Assembly (NCBI GenBank): GCA_033030425.1
Contig: JAUFSD010000011.1
Coordinates: 620,001 to 684,000, forward strand
Direction of reading: 5' to 3'
DNA length: 64,000 bases
From: Verpa conica
Lineage: Eukaryota; Ascomycota; Pezizomycetes; Pezizales; Morchellaceae
Made by a program: the position numbers and the translations under genes. Below are positions 22,129 to 35,500 of the stretch, one piece after another. Positions within the stretch are counted from its first letter, which is position 1, and each line of letters begins with the position of its first letter. The notes below the pieces were generated by a model. It was not told the origin of the DNA and searched no databases. It saw only the letters and a program-made list of their open reading frames with translations.

Positions 22129-25100
22129 CTACTCCTCAGTCTCATCCTCCGTCAAAAGCCCCTGCAATACTCCCATATCACTCGTAACCTTCTCAATCAA
22201 CTCATTCCCCTCCGAATCCCCCTTTTTCATCATTTCTTCCTCCTCCATGTTTGTTGGTACAATAAGCGTCTTGAGGAAGTTCTTGTGACTAAGAAGATAA
22301 TCTACCTGCTCTCCAAGCGCCGCCTTATCAAACTTGAGTCCCTGTCCACTCCCTTCCATACCAATCCTGACCCCCATTCTTGCCAAGATTGTCATAAGCA
22401 TCACGATTGTTGTAGCTTCATTAACAGCCGATAATGTTACCATAGTCTGACTCTGCCAGGCGCTAACAGCATTCTCCAATTGCGGCCCAAAGTATTGCAA
22501 GAATGCCACGACCTCTCTAGCGATTCTCGGGCCGATATGAGTCAGGAGATTTAGGGTAATTGGGAGCAAGCCCCTATTCCAGATGGCGTATAGCCGTGGA
22601 TCAGATGTTGGTGAAACACCTTGGCGGATCTTGTTTGACAGGGAGCTATTGACCAAGAGTTCCAATATCCCCTCGATAGCAAGTTGCTCAGCGATCATCT
22701 GCACTGAAGATAGCTCTAGGAGAAATAAAGCGCTCAACTCTCCATACACTGGATCGCCATCAGTCGCTAGCTGTTCCGCCCAAGAGAAGAGTGTGGTAGC
22801 AGCCCTGATCGTGCTATTCTCATGGATGTGGCTACTTAACCCGCTGTGGATTACCTCCATTCCCTTCAGCCTCAAAGCAGCTTGCAATATCGCCGTAACG
22901 AGTGCAATGTCTTCGGGATTTGTGGTATCGGGATGGGCATGGGCAGCTGTTGCGAGATCCTTGAAGCCCTTAGTAACGACAAGATTCAGAATATCGAGAA
23001 TAATGTATGCCATCTCCGTCGATTGTTTGGCTTTAGAGGCATTGGAGTGAAGCGCAATATAAAGTATTCGCAACAATGACCGGTAGTACGTAGCATCTGC
23101 GGTCGCAAGAGCCTGTCTGAACTCCGGGGCTGAAGTATGGATAGCTTTCCATGCCAACTCCAATATACGGTCAAATTGACTCGCAGCGTTGGCCCCCGGG
23201 ATGGCCTGCTGAAGTCTGCGCAGAATAACAAATGCAAACTCTGCTCGCTCACAGATGATCGTTTTGAAGATTGGTGACGGAAGGCCAGTCGCAATATTTG
23301 CCACCAGACAACTTTCCACAACTTCGACTAAAGGCTGCTCTAGCTCTTTAGATGTCGGAACAAAATCGCATAACTCCATAGCCAGTAACTTCCATGCTCG
23401 TAGTAGAACCTAGAAAGCCTTAATAAACCATTATTCTAAAGTAGAAAGATTAAACTCACCACTTGAGAGTCAACTAAAGACAAATTCAAATTTGCTTGCT
23501 CCACCTCACCCGCATACCCATCCGCCCTCCCTGCCCAACTTGGATCAAAGCCCAAAATATTTGCCGCAAGTTCCATATCATAAAAATACTCTGCTCCATA
23601 CTCCCTCCTCCTCAATCTTGTCTTCTTTAACTTTAGCAACGTAAGGCTGGGCCATTTTTCCTCAAAATTCTTCTGCAAAAGACCATGTAACGATGGCCTA
23701 TACCCACTAATCTCAACTGCCTTCTTGAAGTAGAACTTTAATTTTGGTACCAGCTCCCTAACAAAACCCGGTGCCCGTGTTGATGGTTGTCTGCTATGAA
23801 GATGCATAGCTAGGAGTTGTGCTACACAAGCTGCGACAGCAACTTTATTGGCCTTTTCAGTGATGATTTCTTTTGAGTCCGCGGGGAGAAATTCAATGGT
23901 TAAAGATTCAACGTGGCTAGTAATAGCTTTAATGAATCTAGGGTGTTTGCCAAGGTCCTCCATAGCCAAACTCCAGAAATTTTGTGAGAGAGCAACAGCT
24001 TCAAGCATAGCCAACGCCCTCCCGGCAGTCAATTTATCAATATCCGACAATATGTCTAAAGCGACTGATAACAGTGAGTTTTTTGGAGCTTTGTCTCGAG
24101 TACTAAGGTTGCCCTTCCAGAGGGTCTCGCCGCGGAGTAGTAGTATTGATAAACCCTGCTGCTTATTGCTAACGACAGCAGACACGAAGCCCCATATCCG
24201 CGATTCAAGGAGATCATCATCAAATGGCTTGTCTAAGCTCCTCAGCACCGTCGCAAAATGACTTGCACACTCTGCTCCAAGATGCCCCAACAAAGACGGT
24301 GGTTCTGTCGGTGCCGTACCAGATGCAACAACAAGACTTTCAAATAATTCAAGCACAGGCAGTCTATATTGATCATGAGTTGCATAAAGTTTCGCCAAAG
24401 ACGCCGTAACACCATAGAGTTGTTTCTCCAGCTGTGAAGGCTGCAGATCAAGGTATCCCCTAACCCTGATGCAGACCTCCGCAAACTTGGTCACCGCCAC
24501 ATTATGCTCAATCCACCCACTCAAAGATCTTAAATGCAAACTAGTCTCCGGAGTTGCAAGCCCATCAAGGATAGCACCAATAATCGGCTCCATCGGAAGT
24601 TCATTTGTACCCTCCGAAAGGAAGACCTTAACAAGGTGCTCGGCACTAGGCGCCAAAACATTTGTAACTTTGGTATTTGTGTCCGTTGAATCATCGACAC
24701 CATAGACTTTGACGAGAATCGTTGAAAAAATTCTTGCGATGCGCCGGCCTATTCACTGTTAGAATTGTAAATGTGAGGAAAAATCTTAGAGACACCTACC
24801 GATATCCAATCTCTGTTCCCGATTAACATATTTCCACCCCCTATAACTCTCAAACACATCTACAGTAACTCTTGTCCAACTCGTCAAAATCTCCCTCTGC
24901 ACTGCTACACTAACTCCAGATCTTGTAGTGGTATTATTTGACGCCATCGATGCAATCATGAGAGACCGGCTTCCTCCCATATTCACAACGCTGCTCTGGA
25001 CTGCCTCCTCAACAAGGTGCTCAAATAAATTCAAGCAACCAATTGTGAACTCGTAATCACCACGAACAACTTCCACCGCTGACAGAATGCTGACAAAGGC

Positions 25101-27748
25101 ACCCCCACGACCATGTTGTTCGAGAATAGTACTCCGCGCAATAAACGGCCATACCCTCCCAGGAAGAATCCGAATAAGTGCATCAACAAACTGCAAAGCA
25201 GAGACAATAAATTCTGTGGATTTTCCAGTGTTGTCCGACTGAGCAGCAGCTTGTAATCCAGCTTCAAGAAGATCGAAGATGATTGAGACTACATCACGAC
25301 TTCTTCCAACATTATCACTCGCCTCTTCAAGAATTCGTGCAACATCAAACCCCTGAGGGGCTTTGTCCAAACCCGAGGTCCCAGACGCAATAAGCATAGT
25401 CAACAGCCCCACAATCTCCGTCGCCGTCTCCCCCGTCCCCAGCTCTCCTGCCATGAGTCTTCCAGCGCCAGAGTCTGAGCTTTCACCGATAAGCGCATAC
25501 TCAAGCACCCTTCCAAATAGTGGAAACGCGTTATACTCATGCTTCCATGCAACCACAGGTCTACCACCTCCCGTAGATGTAATCTCTCCGATGGTTCCTG
25601 CTGGAATAACAATACCCCCCCGGGGCGCATACTCATCCTCAAATACACCTCCATCACGCGGGGCGAACACAAGCAGATCATTGGTAAGCTGTATCTTTGT
25701 AACATCGCTATCCTCATCATCAACATCATAGTCCGAAAATCCCGGGGGTAGGACTTGAGTGTAAATATCCATTTTCATCAGATCTTCCGTCACTCCACCG
25801 CTCTGCGTGGCTAGCGCACGGATAAGCTTCAAAAAGAGGACAGGTTCATACGGGAACCTATTCTTCGCGCGTCTCAAAAACCGCATTGCATCACCATGCC
25901 TCATGAAGCGCCCTGCTGAAGAACCAGTCCACCCTGCTGCATCTTCGCCATTCTTCTCAGCCTCATCGTCGAGGAAGCGGCTATAGGAAGTAAGGTCTTT
26001 ATACTGTAACTCATGTACCAGCAGCACCGTCATAAGTACCTCGCCAGAGATACTCAGATCCGGCAGAGCCTTCCGGACTAGTGATGCAAGCACATTCTTC
26101 ATCCGGCTTCCGTCTTCTTCACTCTCGATCCAGAATTTGGCACCTAGGAAAGCCTCCCCAATCGTGCCAGAAGGTTCGATCATTAATATAATTGCCTCCA
26201 GCGCATCCTTTGCAGTTGCCCCTGCCAGTCTCCGGATCTCCTTTTCTGTGCTACCTTCAAAGAGCCCTCCGAGAACGTTCTCGTACAGCTCGACTGTAGG
26301 GTGTCTTTCCCCTCTACCAGCAGATGCGTTGTTAAATGGGTCTGAATCCTCCTCCTGCGAAGCAGCACCAACAAAAGCGATTATGTCGAGGGTAATAAGT
26401 GCCCATGCAAAACCGGGGATTGCAGCACCTGGGACCCCAAGGGTTGCTTTAAAACACTCAGTCACTGCCTCGATTGCTTTAGGACTTTCGATATAAAAGC
26501 TAATATCGCTTGCCGTAGGGGGTGCAGGCCGGCGAGCAGGACCGTGTGCTGGAGGGGTGGTGGACGATTCGGCAGAGAAGGTGCGGATGTATTCTTGTTG
26601 AAGGTGTTTCTCTGTTTTGGGATGGTGGAGGATTGTAGTTGAGATTATGGAAGTCAACGGGGTGACAAATTTGTAGAGGTTGACTATTTCGAATGCTTCC
26701 GGGAAGGGGACGTATGTTCGGGAGGAAAGAAAGGCAGTTTCTTTCATGAGGTTGAACCATTTGATTACTAGCGCAGCGCTAGAGTCCTCCAGTGACTTGT
26801 AGAGGAGGACGAAGAGGAGCTGGAGGAGATGGAGTATCTCCCATAGTGTCTAGCAATTTTATGAAGATTAGTACTCCCCTCTAAGTATTTAGTAGGGAAT
26901 CCATACCTGCTGCTCCCATTTATACGCAATTGGATGCGCACTCCCTTCCAACCTACTCCTCACCCATACCGGCAACCCCTCCCCTCCCTTCCGTCCTTCA
27001 TTCCACCTTTCTGCAATTCCATCAACACACTTTCCCGCCAGTCCCCCCTTCTCAACAATCCCCTCGACCTCAAATCGTCTCCCTACCTCTCTCCACAAAT
27101 TATCCTTCCGATCTGCACGTATCGCTGCTCTGACCAGGAACGCAGCAGTCTTGATGATGTAACGCCGTTCACTCATATACACACTCACCCTACTCAAAAA
27201 CACATCTTCTTCACTTATCACCTGTTTTTCTTCCTTCCCAGGAAACGACCCCTGGGCCCCCTCCCCACTACTTGCATCGGATGAAAGTAGTGCTGCTGCG
27301 GGCCGTGACTGGAATTCGAGAACCACAATACGCAGCGCAGAGACTTCATCAATGTCTAAGCTTTTTGAAAGTTCTATTGCAGCATCTTTAAGCTCTGCAA
27401 TGTCCGGGATTGGGGAGTCAGTAGCAGTAAAATTTATGGCAGCAGTGCGGCGTTCAAAGTCCGTTTTTGAGGCAGCAGAAGGACGCGGGAAGGGAGAGTA
27501 ACATTGCGCAAGGCTATCGATAGAGGTTGGTGATGTGAGGAATGATGTGAGGGAGGCTACTGTTGCCGGTGAGGGAGTGGTGGGGGATATGAGGCGGGCG
27601 AAAGTCGATTTCCATGATCTACCAGCACATTTGAAATTAGCTCCCTTCTCAGCGCATTGAGGAAATGATGGAGGGATAGGTACGGAAGACGTGTTTTATT
27701 TTTCAGCGCATCATTCAGAAAATCGAGATCAGTAGATATGGGTGCCAT
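22129..27748 (-). CDS. nup188: nucleoporin NUP188
   Basis: Five exons on the minus strand are inferred: 27748-27684, 27618-26907, 26849-24800, 24748-23460 and 23409-22129; 1798 aa, the expected size. Nup188 is a large alpha-solenoid scaffold of the nuclear pore inner ring, pairing with Nic96 and helping membrane proteins pass the pore. Supporting features are the total length, an all-helical composition without FG repeats, the N-terminal block SALRIVVLEFQSRPAA, the TYVPFPEAFEIVNLYKF segment and the helical C-terminal third. The start at 27748 is supported by an intron whose donor GTACCT and branch GCTAAT restore frame to the SWKSTF segment. Sequence conservation in this family is low, so the name rests on pattern recognition over several segments. 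Confidence 0.85.
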
Positions 27749-29280
27749 GACGGGGCGGTTTTGATGATGCAGATGATATAAGGCCGATCTCACGGGCCTT
27801 TTTCTTGTTCGTGGGAGACGCGTTGGTTTGTCGTGGTTGGGCCCAAGGTTTATTGGGGACGCGTTATACCTTGTCTGCGTGGAGTCCATCGCACTGCAGT
27901 CTGTTGGTTGATTACCCTGCCGATGATGATGATTGCACTCACTAGCGATCACTCGACTGCCATATATGTATTCATTCCAGTTCCAAAAGCGGATGAATGC
28001 ATTTCAAAAGCAGCTGATAGAGAGTCAAATAGTGTCCTGTAATTTTTATTTTCCTGTATCTATACTATATTTATATACAGATATACTAACCTCAGTCCAC
28101 AAGTCAATAGAAAATACAATTGATACTGATAAATCCTGATGGCATGATATGGCTTTTAACTCTAAAGTATAGCTATAGAGGCCTAATACCATACCAATTT
28201 CACCAAAGTAAATATCATATAAATAGTACCTAGATCTCACCATAGCTACCGGTAGCTATCACGGGGCGTAGTACTATATTTATTCACCTGTATTTGTTAT
28301 ATATAGAGGTGATGGTACCCTATGATAGTTTTCTTAGTAATATTCCCCCTAGATCTGTAATTAAGCCATCACCATATTATAATGCATGTCGTCTATCAGC
28401 ATTTCCTAGGCAGAAACGTCAGTAAAATCCACAGTCAACACTGGATTATTCTTAAAATTTGTTACTATATGTAATGATGTCTGCCCGTAACCGTCTATGG
28501 CCGAAACACCAGCACCAACCTAGAGCTGTATATATATGTAGCTTATACAATCACGATCTCAAGAGTGGTCTGCCCAAAAAGATTACAAAGAAATTAAAAG
28601 CGATAAAATATTCCAGAACCCAGTGTCCTCGTACATCCCAAAGAAAGAAAGAAAGTAAAATAAATATAGAAAATAGAAAGTGAAATCCAAACTAAAGCTT
28701 TCTTGAAAGTACCTTTTTAAAAGTACTACATACATGGTTTAATCAGCCAAATTAATTTAAAGCAGAAGTATCGTAACTATATGTAGCTATAGTAGCTACA
28801 TATAACACTATGAATAATGGATAAATCTATAGGTACATACTTTAATTGCTTTGACGTTTCAGGTTGGTTAAATTAGCTGGGGTAGATAGTTGATTGTCAT
28901 GACTCTAGGTGCCACATTTCCTTAATTTGTGGGTATTTGTGGATTTAAATAATGTAAATATCAGCCTTTAATACTCTTGTAGTGCTTGAGAGTATCTCGA
29001 AGGGCCAATCACTAATTTGTCTATTTTCAACTTTGAGATCATTGACCCCAACTCCAAGATCCGTCTAACTAAGGTGATATTCGTGAGCTCATTACCGAAA
29101 ATCATGTCCTTCCATTAATCATCTTCAGTCGCTTACCAATACTCTCTCAACTATTAATCTTAGTAAGTCCACCAGGTTCAAGCTTATATTCTTGCCAATC
29201 CCAGCTCCTAGTTCCAAGAGACACTGGATACCACTTCCTTACAGCCCAAGGCACCATGCAAGCCCCATTATGAGCTCGCT
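27749..29280. other. intergenic region between NUP188 and CDC43
   Basis: About 1.5 kb, AT-rich, no supported gene. Two short perfect palindromes are present: ATAGCTACCGGTAGCTAT at 28242-28259, and 12-bp arms TATATGTAGCTA / TAGCTACATATA around a 3-bp spacer at 28778-28804. Confidence 0.5.
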
Positions 29281-30690
29281 TTAGCTCTCTGGTGCGTTCT
29301 TCCACCACTCCAATTCCATCAACCTCTCCTTTGCTTGCATACTAATACATAGAGTAGAATCTAATCTATTTAGCCCTTCCTCCCTCATGAGTGCTAGTCC
29401 CGCCAGCCCCAAGAAGGAGTGCATTATATCTACCCTCCACATGTTTAGAAATTATCCCTCTTCAGAAGAAGAAAAGACAGACAAGTAGAGTAACATACCT
29501 GGTGGTGTCCCCGGAACCGGCGACTTCGCAAACCCCCCAATAAAATGCTGCGTTTTATCTAGCAAAAACTGTCGATTTGCCTTAACATCAATGAGATGCA
29601 ACTTCTTCAGCACGTCTAAACTCCCACCAACCCAGTATGAATAGCAGGTATCGGCTTTCTTCCCACACCTCCCATTGAACCCTCCCCATACTGGCTTTCC
29701 GTCTGCTCCGAGTTCAATCTTCTCTGCTTCACATCTAGTCTCCTCTGTGCCCTCTATAATATTATCTTCGGCTTCATCTTCGGCATAGCTATCGCAAGTC
29801 TTAAAGGGAATCTGCCGGGATACGAGCCAGCGGGTTAGGTTATCGTGGGAGGAGATACCGGTGTCAGTGGGACGGAGGCGGTTGAGAAGAGCAAGGGTAG
29901 CGAGTGCACAGTAAGTATGACCAGCTATAGACAAAATACTTAGCATACTATAGGTATAGGAAAGAGAAGATTGAAAGGGGCGGGGAGTTACCGTGAGCTT
30001 CCCCGAAAGGTTTGTCGGATATGCCATGATCATACGTCTAGCCCTTCATCAGCAACTGATTGCCCACTGCTATCTCTCCCACTGCTATCTCACCTCCGTT
30101 GATGCTATGTATCTCACAAGCCGATCCACATCAATATCTGGTACCCCTTCTACAACCCCATTCCCATTCTTCCCTCGTAGAATCCACCGAATCGCACATG
30201 CACAGTAAATAAACCTCATATCACTCCCTCCAACAACTTCATTACCTTCACCAAGCCACTCTCCAAAGCTGCCATCCTTCCTCTGTAGTTTGAGCAATAA
30301 CGCTAGCAAACCTTTCTTATTAACCCTCTCCAAACTATCCCCCAGACTTACTAATGTGGCTAATGCAAATAAAGACGCTGGGATATTTGGTGGATCCCAT
30401 TGGGGAGATGCACCATACATAAACGTTGCAGGACTCCCTCTAAAACCACCTGTAGGGAGCTGGTTAGAGTAGACCCAGTCTACCCAATTTTTTCGCTCTT
30501 CTGGGGTAGTGCTTGTTGAGAGAACCCCAAGGAGATCCATTGCTGCGATGGAGAAGAAGCCAAGGGTAAGACGATTCAGGTCCGTCGCGGTGTAATCGGT
30601 AGGTAGACATGTTTTCAAGCAGCGGAGCCAATATTTTATATGCTTAGGCTTACTGAGAGATGGTGGAGCAGGAGTAGACATTTCGATCAT
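29281..30690 (-). CDS. cdc43: geranylgeranyltransferase type I beta subunit (CDC43)
   Basis: Four exons on the minus strand are inferred: 30690-30094, 30037-29992, 29924-29499 and 29429-29281; 405 aa. The protein is a prenyltransferase beta subunit with alpha-alpha barrel repeats. The opening KHIKYWLRCLKTCLPTDYT, the motif QLPTGGFRGSP, the joined block GEAHAGHTYCALATLALL and the zinc ligands D306/C308 (in ADTCYSYW) and H360 (in DIMHSFLGLAGL) mark the type I enzyme. It attaches geranylgeranyl to Rho/Cdc42-type GTPases with CaaL ends, placing them on membranes for polarity and cell-wall synthesis. The ATG at 30690 is chosen because family members begin shortly before KHIKYW; upstream in-frame ATGs (for example near 30858) would add about 56 uncharacteristic residues. 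The 46-nt second exon is small. Confidence 0.92.
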
Positions 30691-31164
30691 TGCCGGTACT
30701 GGGGGAGGGGGGTTTTGATGGAGAAAGCGAGTGAGACGGTAGAACATGTGGGGTGGAGTACGAACTAAGGCGGGTTGGCGAGCGGGGGGCATGCGTTGAT
30801 GCGGCTGAGAACGCGTTGAGCTTAGGTACTTATTACTACATATACCATCAATACGCAAGATGAAATTAGAGGTTTATGGAGTGTTGGTTTGATGCTATAA
30901 GGGATGGAGAGTCCCCCGAGATCACATAGAGGTATATAGCTTCATAGATACATGCAGTCAGCCATACACACTGACACCTTCTACATAGCTATAAGAACCA
31001 GAAATCTAATATCAAACCCAAGTAATATATGTACCTATAGTAAAGACCATTGAACAAAAAACAATTTGGAAAACAGAACACAGATATTAAAGTATGTAAC
31101 AGCCTCCAAGATACATGTATATAACAACCCTCCTCCTTCTAGTTGATATCACTCGGTGCACCTC
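30691..31164. other. intergenic region between CDC43 and cyclophilin B
   Basis: 474 bases holding the CDC43 upstream region and the 3' side of the cyclophilin gene (or of its alternative exon). AT-rich, with no other feature seen. Confidence 0.4.
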
Positions 31165-31412
31165 TTACTCAGCATACTTCTCAGTCACCCCACCTGAGCG
31201 ACGTCTACGTACATACCAAGCAACACCAAGACTGATGATCAAACCTCCAGCAAGGAGCTGAGCCATACCCCAGCTAACATCAGAGTCCCTGACACGGTCG
31301 AACACACCACCCACAACACTGGCATGCTCCTCTACTTTACTCGCTGTCTCACTCTTCAACGCTGTTGGCTCTTCCTTCTTGGGCTCGGGTACTTCCGTGG
31401 ACGTCGCTTTGT
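31165..31412 (-). CDS. possible alternative last exon of cyclophilin B, or a small tail-anchored protein
   Basis: An open frame preceded by an AG acceptor (31413-31414) encodes an acidic/Lys-Pro stretch, a hydrophobic segment AQLLAGGLIISLGVAWYV, RRRR and a short polar tail ending KYAE. It has no ATG before the membrane segment, so it is not a gene on its own in this frame. If the donor GTATCC at 31642 within the last cyclophilin exon is spliced to this acceptor (230-nt intron), codon phase matches (GAA G|AC) and the product is a 276-aa cyclophilin with a C-terminal membrane anchor in place of the HVEL end. The alternative is a separate gene with an undetected first exon. Confidence 0.5.
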
Positions 31413-31622
31413 CTATCCCGCCGTTGAAATATCAGCACATTCCCTTGTTATATGCATGTGTCTCCTAACTGTTTCACAATTCACGAATGCGCAGATAAAA
31501 GGAAGCAGCAGAAAAAAATATATATAAATGAGATCTTGAGATCAAATGAAATCGTATATCGTATATTTTTTCATCAAAAATAGGGGAAAAGCAGTAAGAG
31601 GCTGGAAGGCAAGGTAAATCGC

Positions 31623-32538
31623 TTAAAGTTCCACATGGATACCTTCTTCAGGCATCTCCAATTCGCCACTCTTAATGATCTTGACATCTTCGTTAGGACG
31701 ATCATTGCTTCCCTTCTTAACATTCTCGATTTCGTTGACGATGTCCATACCCTCGAGGACTTCCCCGAAGACAACGTGACGCCCATCCAGCCAACTATAT
31801 ACGCCTCGTCAGCACCTGAAGTCCCCAAATTGCATACAATGATTGAATAATAGGTAGGGAGGTATGTAAATATCAGGGTCAAAGGCTCAATATTTAATTT
31901 TTCAGACAGGGATAACTGTATAAAGATATGTCTCATCATTGGTAGAGACGCGAATCGACGCGTGAGAGGATGGGAAATACTTACTTAGTAACAACAGTAG
32001 TAATAAAGAACTGTGACCCATTGGTATCCTTTCCAGCATTCGCCATGCTTAAAAGACCTGGACGAGTGTGCTTAAGCTTGAAGTTCTCATCTGCAAACTT
32101 CTCACCATAGATTGATTTTCCACCAGTTCCATCTCCCCTCGTGAAATCACCACCCTGAATCATGAATTTAGGGATAACCCTGTGGAAGTTTGACCCCTCA
32201 TAGCCGAACCCCTTCTCACCAGTAGCAAGGGCACGGAAATTCTCAACGGTCTATAAAAGAGTTAGTACTTCTTCTTTTATCCTAACCCATGTTATCTAGA
32301 GTCTTACCTTAGGAACGGTCTTCCCGTACAGACCGATAACTATAGTACCCAAAGGCTTATCACCGTGTTGAATATCAAAGTAGATCTTTAGAAAGTATCC
32401 TGTTAGCTGCAATTCCACTCTACTCGGCGGGGGAGCTCAGGGGGTACTTACCTTGTTAGTGATCAAAGGGCCCTTAGCCGCCGAAACGACAGAAACAGCG
32501 ACCGCGGCGAATGCGAGAATAGATTTGAAGTTAACCAT
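31623..32538 (-). CDS. cypB: ER-lumenal peptidyl-prolyl cis-trans isomerase, cyclophilin B
   Basis: Four exons on the minus strand are inferred: 32538-32452, 32385-32308, 32250-31985 and 31794-31623; 200 aa. Exon 1 encodes a signal peptide ([17 protein letters not shown]). The cyclophilin fold follows, with the active-site blocks [20 protein letters not shown] (catalytic Arg), GSQFFITT and [12 protein letters not shown] (Trp and His of the cyclosporin pocket). The protein ends HVEL, an HDEL-type retention signal. It catalyses proline isomerisation during secretory protein folding. The third intron (31984-31795, 190 nt) is longer than the others. A possible competing donor near the 3' end would replace HVEL by a membrane anchor (see 31165-31412). 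Confidence 0.95.
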
Positions 32539-35500
32539 AATGTCTTTTGTTTGACAAAAAAATTAATCGAGTGTGGCTAGTAATGTAATAGTGGGTAGTG
32601 AAAAGCTGTAGTATGGGAGGAGGAACCTCGTGTCTTATGAAAGGAAGAGACACGAAGGGGCAAGGTGGCCATTCCGTGTCCCCCCAGCCGCTGTTGGGCT
32701 AGGGTTGATTGTCGTGGGACATGGGTGAGTGCTTGGCAACGTATATTAGCCTACCGGTATACTTCAGTAGATGATTAGTCCAGCATCCTTCGTGATCATA
32801 TAACAGCCATCTCAATTGATTCTATATGCAATTAAAAGTCATAGTTTACCAGTTGGCGGAATATTTCTTTGTTGTAACACCAATTACTCAACTTGATCCG
32901 GGGCCAGTGCCTAGAAGCTCTAAAAAGCTACATACATCACTCTACTATAGTAAGACTGGGGCTCAAATATAATACATTATACAGTCTGCCTGGCAGTTAC
33001 TAATTTTAAAAAACCACCTTATAACCTTAAGCTATTTAGCAACTCCCCACCGGATTTCCCAGATCTCAGCGGCACATGGAGTATGCCTATGTTGGTAGGA
33101 ATAGCGGCTCTTAGTGTAGAATAGATAAATTCCTTACCTTCTAGCTAAAAGGGTGTCTTGATGTCTCATACCAGGTATCCCCCCGTTATACGGCAGACTT
33201 ATAGTCGTGCCTTGCTAGATTGAAGTTGCGTTAATAAATATTGTAAAAGGTACATGTCTTGGCACAAAGCGCGGCCCAATTAATCCTTGGCAAACAGAGG
33301 GGCGGCCTGTTTTCTGTATAAATTAGTACCCCGGCCCTTCCTCGCACTCTCTCTTTTTCCCTTATGCCACGTAAGAGAAAAGTAATAAAACGTCTTGGAA
33401 GAACCCTAGAACCCCATCTTCCTCTTACCTTACTTGCAAGGAATTTATTTCTCTTTTTGTAAGCGAGATATTGAGAAAAATGACTTTTTGCCTATGCAAA
33501 AAGCACATTTTCAAAGGATACCTACGGTTAGAGTACGTACGTATTCTATGGTAGTAGAACCATATTCTGTTAGACTGGGATTCTACTAGCTTAATATAAC
33601 TAGCTTAATGTCTAGACTCTTTATCATCTTAATAAAACGTTTATCTCTAGATCATTGCCCTTTTTACTAATTCGACGGGGTGAGTAAACGAGTTAATTAT
33701 ATATTCACCCTTTATATAATTAAATTCATCCTAGGATTTGTAACGTGATACCTGTACGGTATAAACCTAGGCATTGTAAGTGACTATATGTATCTACCAA
33801 TGAATACTATGTAGCGACCTCCCTGTATAAGTCCAGGCACCTGAACAAGCAGCTGGTGGAGTACGGAAAAGAGACAGTCACATCATTCCCATAATTTTAT
33901 CCTTGATTGGAGTATGTAATAGATATGATGATCCATGCCCCGTGACTACCACTAGTGGGATAACCTTAAATAGCGTATTAGAGCACAATAATAATTTTTA
34001 AACAGAATTTTTCGGGAAAGAGCGTGTAAAAATAAGTTTTATAAGCAGCTGTAGGCTAGAATGATATAAACAGCTAGAGGTCTATTGGTATCTTTCCATA
34101 CAATAAGTAATTCTAGAAGCTCGGAAACAAGAAAATATTTTAGCCAAAACAATATTTTAAATAGAACCAAAAGGGGAACTAGCCACAGATATACAATAAT
34201 CTATACAAGAAACATATTATTGGGGGCAGGGGGGGGTATAAAGGCCTTTAAATGGGTTTGCAAACTGGAGAATCACTATTAGAAAGTTGTATCTTTCTGA
34301 TAATTTACCTACCATCTGAGAACAAAGATTATATTAAACTAGAAACCGGCAAGGTACTTCAGTGAAGTAGCTAGAATAATGATATAACATATGCCAGTAT
34401 CATAGAAGTCTCTTCATATGCTTATACTACTTAGTAACTTACTGTAGAGACAAATATATTCAGTGTTGATGCTTTTTTATTTTAAATCAACCATAGACAC
34501 AAATTACTACGTAGACATGTATTAGCAGCTACCAAATCTTGTGAGATACAATATACAAGAAAGTCTAAAATTCCTCAGATATTCTATTACATAGGATCAA
34601 AATATCGTTTTTGAAGAAAAAGGTATCTTGGTGGTCACAAAGGATCGATTACTCGTATATAATATACAACGCTGTGCAATAAAAGCAATCATTATATTAG
34701 GCCTAAGTACGAGTTTTGCACCTAATACCTTTAGGTCTTATGTATAACCTCTGGTAAAAAAGTTTGAGAAATCTAGGATTCAGATTTAGGACTTCTATTG
34801 GCCTTTTGGTCTTGTGGCATGCAAAGGTTATAGTAATTGTATTGGTTGTAAGACCCCTGCTTACTGACTCTTGTTTCTCGATCTTTTTACTTAATTGAAG
34901 CTGTAGCTAACTTTATTGGTGACTACTTAGAGCGAAATTAAATATTGTTATATTCGAATTCTGATCTATATTGTGTTGCAACGAAGTGGGAATTCCAGTC
35001 TAAGTACAGGACGCAGGGGGTCCCTGATCGTGTATCGATACATACAGTAATAAAAGAGGGGTGGGATCAGTACGGTGCTCCCGCCAATACGCTAGCGATA
35101 TGGGAGGAATACGGTATTGGTAGTAATCTACCTCAAATACTGATTTAATTTGGTATTTGCGACTAAATTCTGTAGTGCTATAGCAGCAAATTCACCCTGT
35201 TTTTCATACTGTACGTATACGCCCCATGCCCACACAAAGGTGAAAAGTTAAACACACCTAAGAGTAATAAAAGTATCTCTCCGAAATATATCCATAACTA
35301 TTCGTATCCAGCACATAACCTTTGCAGTATACAGCACAATTTCTTACATTCTCCTTGTGTCCACCCTTTCCATACCGTACCCGATCCCATTATCATCTCA
35401 CATTAAGTCTTTACATATCGGAATATGTAAAGCAGACGTAGACATAAAAAGAGAAGAGCCAACAAAAGCCACTTCCACCAAAAAAGAGAAACCCAAGAAA

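Noticed and set aside
30691..30858. Longer CDC43 start at the upstream in-frame ATG (30858)
   Set aside because: It would add about 56 Arg/Pro-rich residues absent from the family, which normally begins close to the KHIKYW motif.
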